Source of the DNA: Acidobacteriaceae bacterium
GTDB taxonomy: Bacteria; Acidobacteriota; Terriglobia; Terriglobales; Acidobacteriaceae
Direction: 5' to 3'
Length of the DNA stretch: 6,598 nt
NCBI GenBank assembly: GCA_009781125.1
Contig: WQYS01000138.1
Coordinates: 1 to 6,598, forward strand
Shown: piece after piece, positions 1 through 6,598 of the stretch
Position numbering within the stretch: position 1 is the first letter of the stretch
How the letters are laid out: each line of letters opens with the position of its first letter
Program-made: the position numbers and the translations under genes
Notes under the pieces: model-generated
The model's input: the letters and a program-made list of their open reading frames with translations, nothing else
Told to the model about the DNA's origin: nothing
The model's database searches: none

Positions 1-2200
1 AGCGCCAGTTGACGCCGACCCACGCGGTCTTGCGGAAGGGCAGAGCGTACTGCACGTGCGTCGTCTGATTGAAGCGCTCGTCGTGGTCGATGCGGAAGGG
101 GAAGTTTGTCCCGGAGATTCCCGGCGTTGCGCCGATGCCCCCGACCTGCGGATTGAAGAACCGCGCCGCCACCGACGACATCACTGCAAACGCGCTGAAG
201 CCGTGCGTCTGGGGAACGTTGGCGCGGATGGCGAATCCGGGAATCTTGGAGTTGTGCCACTCGATGGGGAAGGTGATCGGCGTGGCTCCGAAGACGCTGA
301 AGTCGTAGGCGTTGTGCGTGTACTTCCAGATGTACTCGCCGCTGAGGATCAGGTGCTGGCGCAGCAGCGACTGTTGCAGCCCGGCGTGAAACTCGTTGCG
401 GAAGCCGGGGTTGAACGTAGAGGGCACACACGGCCCAATGGTCTCGAAGATGCCTTTGATGACGGGATCGTAGCAGCCCGTCGTCGAGAGCACGAGGTTC
501 TCGTTGAAGGGGGTCTCCTGCGTGCGCGCATAGGAGACGCGCAGCACGGTGCTCGTCTTCTTGAGGGTGTAGGCGGCTCCTACTCGCGGCTCGATCATGC
601 GCTGCACCGCGAGACCGTTGTAGAGATCGCCGCGGATACCGGCGTCGAAGAGCCAGTTGCCGAGCGTGATCTGGTCCTGCACGTAAAGTGCAAGCTGCTT
701 AATATCGGACTGTCCGTGCCAGAGGTAGTTGCTGCCGCCGCGAGTCAGGTCATGAGGCAGCAGGACTGGATTGAAGCTGCCGTTCGCCGTCAGTTGCGCG
801 CCCGCGCACTGGCTGGAGTCAGTGTAGCCATCTATCGGATTGCCGTCTCCATCGATGCAGGGCGCATTCAGAGCAGGATCGACGATGCCCGTGCTGATGT
901 TCTCGCGCAGAAAGGTCTGCTGATAGACGCCGCCGATCTTGAGGTTATGTATTCCTTTGACGTAGGAGAGATCGGCATGGAGTCCTGTGTTGGTCAGCGT
1001 GCGAAACTGTTGAACCGTCTCCGCCTGGATCGGGCCGAGATCGGCCAGAGGATTGTCGCTGGGGTAGTAATTATAGGCGTCGCGGCGAACGTATGCGCCC
1101 ACGTTGAGAACCGTGCTGTCGTTGATGATATGGGTGAAGGTGGGAGCGATGTTGTAGGTCTCGATCTTCGATCTCTGATCCGCCGCGATGGTGTCGTAGG
1201 AGTTTGGCGTCTGAAACCACGAGCGCGTGTATTGCAGGTTGGTGTGCAGGGAGTTCGCCTGGCTGAACTGATAGTCCACGCGGTCGAAGACGTTCTGCTG
1301 ATTGCCGTGGGCGTGCAGCGTCTGAAACTCGGGGCCATCGAGGAAGCGGCCCGTGTTGAGGCCGCTGACGGCGACGAAGTTACCCCAGTGCTGTCCGCCG
1401 TAAGCGACGTTGGCGTCGAGGCTGGTGGAGCCGAAGGTTCCATAGTCGAGCGCGATGCTGCCGTGCGGCTTGGTGACGCCTTGTCCGGAGCGCGTCGTGG
1501 CCTTGATGATGAGGCTGGTCTTGTCGCCGTACTCCGCCGTGGGCGCGCCGCCGATGACCTCAATCGACTGCACGGCGTCGGCGGGCAACTGGTTGGAGAA
1601 CACCTTGCTCTGCTGATCGGTGATGGGCTGGCCATCGACCGAGAAGGAGTTTTCCGCGTGATCTCCCAGGCCATGAAAGAGCCCGTTCGAGTCTGCCGTC
1701 ACGCCAGGGGAGGAGAGCGTGACGATAGAGCTCAGCGACGAGGACTGGCTCTCGATGGGCATGCGGTCGATGGTGGCGCGGTCTACATCGGTGTGAAAGG
1801 TGGGATCGGTTTCGATCACATCCACGCCGCTCTCGACGCTCACCGTGGTCGATGTATCGGCGACCGCCAGTTGGATGGGAACCGTAACCGGCACCACCGA
1901 GTTGATCTCAACTACTTTACTGGTTGCGGCAAATCCGGTCATGGTCACGGTGAACCGGTAGCTGCTGTAAGGCACGTTGTAGAAATGAAACTGCCCGTCG
2001 CTGCCGGTGACCGAAGAGCGCGTGTAGCCGGAGACGTGGCTGGCAATCTGGATGGCGGCTCCGGGAATGACTGCTCCGCTGGGGTCGGTGATGGTGCCGG
2101 TGATGGTTCCGGAGTGCGTCTGCGCCTGCGTTGACGAGATGGCGAATGCCAGGAAAAAGACAATCGCAAACAGCCGATACATCGGGGAGGGTATATGCAT
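1..2200 (-). CDS. TonB-dependent receptor with carboxypeptidase-regulatory-like domain, C-terminus beyond left edge
   Basis: Outer-membrane receptor expected to take up a large or scarce ligand with energy from TonB-ExbBD; the ligand cannot be read from sequence. Seen: 733 codons, open to the window edge. Residues 1-26 are a signal peptide (hydrophobic core LFAIVFFLAFAI, cleavage likely after TQA). Residues about 28-112 are a CarboxypepD_reg-like beta domain (SGTITGTITDPSGAVIPGA, later GSDGQFHFYNVP). Residues about 115-241 are a plug domain with SFSVDGQPITDQ, AVQSIEVIGGAPTAEYGDK and LIIKATTRSG. The rest is beta-barrel with alternating aromatic strands, and two cysteine pairs (C448/C465, C576/C591) lie in probable surface loops. 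The visible part ends near AWVGVNWR, so I estimate 150-200 C-terminal residues are missing. Start: the ATG at 2200 has GGAG 10 bases upstream; the in-frame ATG at 2182 has no Shine-Dalgarno. It lies downstream of the DUF2946-like gene, probably in one operon. No TonB box could be identified with confidence. Confidence 0.93.
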   Translation of the reverse strand, partial: MHIPSPMYRLFAIVFFLAFAISSTQAQTHSGTITGTITDPSGAVIPGAAIQIASHVSGYTRSSVTGSDGQFHFYNVPYSSYRFTVTMTGFAATSKVVEINSVVPVTVPIQLAVADTSTTVSVESGVDVIETDPTFHTDVDRATIDRMPIESQSSSLSSIVTLSSPGVTADSNGLFHGLGDHAENSFSVDGQPITDQQSKVFSNQLPADAVQSIEVIGGAPTAEYGDKTSLIIKATTRSGQGVTKPHGSIALDYGTFGSTSLDANVAYGGQHWGNFVAVSGLNTGRFLDGPEFQTLHAHGNQQNVFDRVDYQFSQANSLHTNLQYTRSWFQTPNSYDTIAADQRSKIETYNIAPTFTHIINDSTVLNVGAYVRRDAYNYYPSDNPLADLGPIQAETVQQFRTLTNTGLHADLSYVKGIHNLKIGGVYQQTFLRENISTGIVDPALNAPCIDGDGNPIDGYTDSSQCAGAQLTANGSFNPVLLPHDLTRGGSNYLWHGQSDIKQLALYVQDQITLGNWLFDAGIRGDLYNGLAVQRMIEPRVGAAYTLKKTSTVLRVSYARTQETPFNENLVLSTTGCYDPVIKGIFETIGPCVPSTFNPGFRNEFHAGLQQSLLRQHLILSGEYIWKYTHNAYDFSVFGATPITFPIEWHNSKIPGFAIRANVPQTHGFSAFAVMSSVAARFFNPQVGGIGATPGISGTNFPFRIDHDERFNQTTHVQYALPFRKTAWVGVNWR

Positions 2201-2228
2201 GTAGAGTCAACTCCAGTCGAAGCTCTAC
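2201..2228 (-). promoter_or_regulatory. Hairpin holding the receptor's ribosome binding site
   Basis: In the minus-strand transcript the 28 bases directly before the receptor ATG fold on themselves. The outer arms GTAGAG and CTCTAC pair perfectly. After a two-base CU bulge on the 5' side, the inner arms UCGAC and GUUGA pair with one G-U wobble, leaving the tetraloop UGGA. The Shine-Dalgarno GGAG (2214-2211) lies in that loop and the first inner pair. The wobble is an A-C mismatch on the other strand, so the fold is better in the sense transcript. The structure is seen directly; a role in translational control is inferred. Confidence 0.5.
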
Positions 2229-2296
2229 CAACGAGCATCGTGCTGTGAAACGAGTTCGCGCGCAGCGTTTGCGGCGATTAGATTTATATGGATGAT

Positions 2297-2644
2297 TTAT
2301 GCGCAGTTGGCCGGGACCGGCGGCGGACGGCTGGCCATCTCGAAGCGCCACTGGAAGGCGCGTCCGGTGGTTGCGGCAGCGATGTCCAGCACCTGGAAGC
2401 GCAGGACCGGCTCAGGCGCGTGCGTCGAGACAGGCAGAGCCGAGTGCAGCGCCATGCACAGCGGACACTGGTCGCCATGCTGCGGACCGTTGCGGCTGGA
2501 CCGTTGATGGCTGGGAGTTGTTGGATGATGATGAGAAGCCTGCACCGTGCTCATCAACGAGACCAGCAGCACCCCCAAAAGAGCCGTCAGCCGCAGCCAT
2601 GCGGAGCGCCGATGTCTCTTTCCGGGTTGTAAGAAGGTCTGCAA
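2297..2644 (-). CDS. Small secreted DUF2946-like protein with His-rich segment and CPLC motif
   Basis: A 115-residue protein with a signal peptide: a basic n-region (KRHRRSAWLR), a hydrophobic core (LTALLGVLLVSLM) and likely cleavage after VQA36. The mature part opens with a histidine cluster (SHHHP, H46), then HGDQCPLCMALHSALP with C60 and C63, and ends MASRPPPVPANCA. A short secreted protein with a CxxC motif beside histidines and a C-terminal R-x-P-P segment is how I remember the DUF2946 family, whose function is unsettled and whose genes often sit near metal-related outer-membrane receptors. The Cys/His content would suit metal binding, but this is inference. Start: TTG at 2644 with AAGGGA five bases upstream; no suitable in-frame ATG precedes the signal peptide. 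The receptor gene begins 96 bases downstream on the same strand. Alternative: an unrelated small periplasmic protein. Confidence 0.75.
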   Translation of the reverse strand: MQTFLQPGKRHRRSAWLRLTALLGVLLVSLMSTVQASHHHPTTPSHQRSSRNGPQHGDQCPLCMALHSALPVSTHAPEPVLRFQVLDIAAATTGRAFQWRFEMASRPPPVPANCA

Positions 2645-2649
2645 AAAAT

Positions 2650-2655
2650 TCCCTT
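2650..2655 (-). promoter_or_regulatory. Ribosome binding site fixing the TTG start of the DUF2946-like gene
   Basis: AAGGGA on the minus strand ends five bases before the TTG at 2644-2642. It supports a TTG start, since the only later in-frame ATG (codon 31) would fall inside the signal-peptide core and destroy it. Confidence 0.55.
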
Positions 2656-2661
2656 TAACTT

Positions 2662-2667
2662 AGTATA
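2662..2667 (-). promoter_or_regulatory. Possible -10 box for the DUF2946-receptor operon
   Basis: TATACT on the minus strand lies in the AT-rich gap before the TTG start. No good -35 is seen at the proper distance (ACAAAC at 17 bases). Transcription starting from it would leave a leader of only about 10 bases overlapping the ribosome binding site, so this call is weak. Confidence 0.22.
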
Positions 2668-2718
2668 TCCAGCTAAACCGCTGCGTTTGTGCGTCTTTCC
2701 TGATGGTCCATGGCCGGG

Positions 2719-2748
2719 TTGTCAGCGTCTAAGCGATAGAAGCACAAT
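2719..2748 (+). promoter_or_regulatory. Possible sigma-70-type promoter for the secreted unknown protein
   Basis: TTGTCA (2719-2724, five of six matches to TTGACA) is followed after 18 bases by CACAAT (2743-2748, four of six matches to TATAAT). Initiation near 2755 would give a leader of about 19 bases containing AGGA, and would exclude the in-frame starts at 2687 and 2747, which agrees with the ATG chosen at 2774. Confidence 0.35.
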
Positions 2749-2773
2749 GGTTCTACACCAGGAAAACACGGCT

Positions 2774-3841
2774 ATGTGTAAGACGCAACAACAAGTGCAA
2801 CGATGCAGAAAGTTCTCGTATTTTTTGGTTGTGGCTGCGACTGTTTTTCTTCCTGCGATTGGCGGGCCATTCGCGCAGGCTCAACATCAAGAGAGCCTTC
2901 CGCTGCCGGACGCCTCGGCGCAGCAGAGCCACCGTACGCGGCTGATCCTGAAGGATGGCAGCTATCAGATTGTGATGAGCTACCGCGTCGTCGGCGACAT
3001 GGTGCACTATGTCAGCGCCGAGCGCGCGGGCGCGGAAGAAGAGGTTCCCGTGGCGCTGGTCGATTTCGAGGCGACCAGGCGCTGGGAGCGTGAACACAAT
3101 TCATCTGATGATGACGGCCGTCCGGTGCTCGATCCGGAGCTGGCGAAAGAGGAGGCAGACCGCGCCTCGTATACGCCCGAGGTGGCCCAGGGACTTCGCC
3201 TGCCCGACCAGGGCAGCGTCTTCGGACTGGACGTCTATCGCGGCACAAGCGAGCTGGTGCCGATGCCGCAGTCCAGCGGTGAGCTGAGTCACGATACCGG
3301 GCACAGCATTCTGAAGGCGGTCGTAAACCCGATGTCGAGCACGCATCAACTGGCGCAGCTCAAGGGAGAGCGCGCGGCGGTGCAGTTCCATGTTGCCGAG
3401 CCGGTCTTCTATCTGCGGCTGGGCAGCGATTCGGCTCCTACCGGAAGCAATCCCATGGTCGTGGACACGCACGGCGCCAGCAGCGCCATCAAGGACACGC
3501 CCATCACAGGAGACAGCCGCTACGCCATTGTGCGCGTCGATGTTCGCAAGGGTGCGCGCATTGTGGCCAGCTTCCGGATCAATGCGCTCGGTGGCGTCGA
3601 GCAGCAGGAGGATGTAGTCGGAACCGCCCAGGAGGTGCTGCCTGGAGGCCACTGGCTGAAACTGACTCCGCGCCAGCCGCTCATGTTCGGTGAGTACGCG
3701 CTGATGGAGGTGCTCAGCGACCGGGAGGTAAACCTCGGTGTCTGGGATTTTGGCGTGCATCCGGTAGCGCCGGAGAACCGCGACGTGATTCAGCCGGAGC
3801 AGAGGCATCCACCAGGACTGGGGCGGCGGCTTCCTGAGTGA
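2774..3841 (+). CDS. Secreted protein of unknown function, acidobacterial type
   Basis: A 355-residue protein that I cannot assign to a function. Residues 1-36 form a signal peptide: basic region RCRK, hydrophobic core FSYFLVVAATVFLPAIGG, cleavage probably after AQA36. Residues about 53-107 form a compact segment, RTRLILKDGSYQIVMSYRVV, then GDMVHYVSAER and VPVALVDFEATRRWERE. I recall this K-D-G-S-Y-Q and L-V-D-x-x-A-T pattern from uncharacterised secreted acidobacterial proteins. The C-terminal part is beta-rich and contains FGEYALMEVLSDREVNLGVW followed by DFGVHP. There are no further membrane spans, no cysteine in the mature part and no recognisable catalytic motif. Start: the ATG at 2774 has AGGA 10 bases upstream and gives a clean signal peptide; the longer in-frame TTG start at 2687 would add 29 non-signal-like residues. 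It is transcribed divergently from the DUF2946-receptor pair and ends 45 bases before the antitoxin. Confidence 0.8.
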   Translation: MCKTQQQVQRCRKFSYFLVVAATVFLPAIGGPFAQAQHQESLPLPDASAQQSHRTRLILKDGSYQIVMSYRVVGDMVHYVSAERAGAEEEVPVALVDFEATRRWEREHNSSDDDGRPVLDPELAKEEADRASYTPEVAQGLRLPDQGSVFGLDVYRGTSELVPMPQSSGELSHDTGHSILKAVVNPMSSTHQLAQLKGERAAVQFHVAEPVFYLRLGSDSAPTGSNPMVVDTHGASSAIKDTPITGDSRYAIVRVDVRKGARIVASFRINALGGVEQQEDVVGTAQEVLPGGHWLKLTPRQPLMFGEYALMEVLSDREVNLGVWDFGVHPVAPENRDVIQPEQRHPPGLGRRLPE

Positions 3842-3843
3842 AA

Positions 3844-3862
3844 GCGTTATACTTGTTATCGC
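3844..3862 (+). promoter_or_regulatory. Possible -10 box and operator of the toxin-antitoxin pair
   Basis: The stretch GCGTTATACTTGTTATCGC contains TATACT (3848-3853), a good -10 box. It is overlapped by the direct repeat GTTAT (3846-3850 and 3855-3859) and by an imperfect palindrome GCGnTA...TAnCGC. Antitoxins of the ribbon-helix-helix class commonly bind short repeats across their own promoter, so this is a reasonable operator candidate. No convincing -35 is visible. Confidence 0.35.
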
Positions 3863-3886
3863 GGAGCAACGCAGGAGGCAGCCATT

Positions 3887-4111
3887 ATGATTGCCGTGGA
3901 ACTTCCAGTAGAGGTTGAAGAACGGCTGGATCGTCTAGCTAAAGATACTGGACGCACCAAGACCTATTATGTACGCGAAGCTGTCTTTGAGTATCTGGAG
4001 GACCTGGAAGACCTCTACCTTGCCGAAAAACGGATGGAGGATCTCCGTGCCGGGCGCAGTTACACAGTTTCCCTTGAGGAAGTTATGAAGCGCTATGGCA
4101 TGGACTGTTAA
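3887..4111 (+). CDS. RelB-family (ribbon-helix-helix) antitoxin
   Basis: A 74-residue antitoxin expected to bind and inhibit the RelE-type toxin encoded next to it and to repress their shared promoter. An N-terminal strand (IAVELP, residues 2-7) followed by two helices (about 8-21 and 25-40) makes a ribbon-helix-helix DNA-binding fold that would dimerise. The charged C-terminal part (EDLYLAEKRMEDLRAGRSYT, then VSLEEVMKRYGM) is the usual toxin-wrapping region of this antitoxin group. The start ATG has a strong AGGAGG eight bases upstream. Its last 17 bases overlap the toxin gene, typical of translationally coupled modules. Codon use (CTA, AAA, ACT, TAT, GTA) is more AT-rich than in neighbouring genes, which hints at transfer. 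Confidence 0.9.
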   Translation: MIAVELPVEVEERLDRLAKDTGRTKTYYVREAVFEYLEDLEDLYLAEKRMEDLRAGRSYTVSLEEVMKRYGMDC

Positions 4112-4364
4112 GTTAGATCATGCCGCCGAGCGCGATCTGGACAAACTGGACCCGCAAGTTGCACGTCGCATCCTGGCTTTCCTGTTCGGGCGTGTTGCCC
4201 GTCTTGAGGACCCGCGTTGCATCGGCGCGGCCCTCAAAGGCTCAGAAATGGGAACCTATTGGAAGTATCGCGTTGGCGATTGGCGGATCATCTGCGAAAT
4301 TAGAGATGCACAGATAGTCGTATATGTGCTGGCAGTAGGCAATCGCAGGGAAGTATACCGGTAA
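4095..4364 (+). CDS. RelE/ParE-family toxin, probable ribosome-dependent mRNA endonuclease
   Basis: An 89-residue toxin that, as a RelE relative, would cut mRNA in the ribosomal A site when released from its antitoxin. Visible family features are LDPQVARRILAFL, LEDPRCIGAALKG, YWKYRVGDWRIICEI and the C-terminal VGNRREVYR. Aligned by eye with E. coli RelE, K57, R59, R64, R84 and Y88 match its functional residues K52, K54, R61, R81 and Y87 (R59 replaces a lysine), so the active site looks intact and RNase activity is favoured over a ParE-like gyrase inhibitor. The length is normal for the family, with no truncation. It starts inside the antitoxin gene in another frame; its nearest ribosome binding signals are GAGGA 14 bases and a weak GAAG 4 bases upstream, so translation probably depends on coupling. 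Confidence 0.92.
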   Translation: MAWTVKLDHAAERDLDKLDPQVARRILAFLFGRVARLEDPRCIGAALKGSEMGTYWKYRVGDWRIICEIRDAQIVVYVLAVGNRREVYR

Positions 4365-4439
4365 GGACTACCCTTCACCTTGAGCATTTACACTAGAGTT
4401 TGGGCCGATAAGACCCGAATGAGCCCCGGATGAACTCCG

Positions 4440-4444
4440 AAGGA
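4440..4444 (+). promoter_or_regulatory. Ribosome binding site fixing the TTG start of secA
   Basis: AAGGA ends seven bases before the TTG at 4452. An in-frame TGA at 4431-4433 bars any earlier start. The other candidate, GTG at 4464, lies 19 bases from the site, which is too far, and would drop the conserved first residues. Confidence 0.7.
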
Positions 4445-4451
4445 TACGCCT

Positions 4452-6598
<2,147 letters not shown>

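Noticed and set aside
994..1674. Minus-strand open frame of 226 codons in a second frame within the receptor
   Set aside because: The translation is almost entirely Ser, Thr, Arg, Pro and Ala, the signature of an out-of-frame reading of a GC-rich gene; the receptor frame covers the same bases with real motifs.
56..2134. Plus-strand open frame of 692 codons covering most of the TonB receptor
   Set aside because: It is antisense to a gene with clear signal peptide, plug and barrel features. Its translation is a repetitive mix of Val, Ala, Asp, Arg and Gly with no domain, which is the usual shadow of a GC-rich gene.
2257..2276. GC-rich imperfect inverted repeat between the DUF2946-like gene and the receptor as a terminator
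   Set aside because: The stem is short with a bulge and has no T-tract in either direction. Co-transcription of the two genes remains the simpler reading.
2288..2658. Several overlapping plus-strand frames of 71-119 codons opposite the DUF2946-like gene
   Set aside because: None has a ribosome binding site with a coherent protein. The minus-strand frame has a signal peptide, a CxxC motif and a Shine-Dalgarno, so it is preferred.
2687..2773. Longer N-terminus for the secreted unknown protein from TTG 2687 or ATG 2747
   Set aside because: The added residues are not signal-like, lack a good ribosome binding site, and lie at or upstream of the likely transcription start. The ATG at 2774 gives a standard signal peptide.
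4399..4419. Stem-loop after the toxin as an intrinsic terminator
   Set aside because: The stem is short with a mismatch and a wobble, and no T-run follows it.

Overview
The window most likely comes from a soil-type member of the Acidobacteriota (class Terriglobia, Acidobacteriaceae or a close relative). Three things point there. The first is a large outer-membrane receptor with an N-terminal carboxypeptidase-regulatory-like domain, the kind these genomes carry in many copies. The second is a secreted unknown protein of a type I associate with this group. The third is a SecA N-terminus reading [20 protein letters not shown]. The assignment is by recall of family features, not by a search. The DNA is GC-rich with strong G/C third positions, except in the toxin-antitoxin pair and in the gap at about 2645-2680, which are visibly more AT-rich.

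Left third, minus strand: a small secreted DUF2946-like protein (2297-2644, TTG start) is followed 96 bases later by a TonB-dependent receptor (from 2200 down to the left edge, C-terminus outside the window). With no convincing terminator between them, they look like a two-gene operon. The receptor's Shine-Dalgarno sits in the apical loop of a hairpin that abuts its ATG.

Middle and right, plus strand: a divergently transcribed secreted protein of unknown function (2774-3841) is followed by a compact RelB-type antitoxin and RelE-type toxin pair (3887-4111 and 4095-4364, overlapping by 17 bases), then secA (TTG start at 4452, open to the right edge, 715 codons visible). The antitoxin has its own strong ribosome binding site and a possible -10 box overlapped by short repeats that could be an autoregulatory operator.

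Functionally the window is a junction. Core protein export (SecA) lies next to three proteins with signal peptides, but nothing in the sequence links them beyond all needing the Sec route. The toxin-antitoxin pair looks like an insertion between chromosomal genes. I see no RNA genes, CRISPR, insertion sequences or defence islands. No intergenic stretch exceeds about 130 bases. I do not see a clear new multi-gene system; the best leads are the hairpin over the receptor's ribosome binding site and the DUF2946-receptor pairing.
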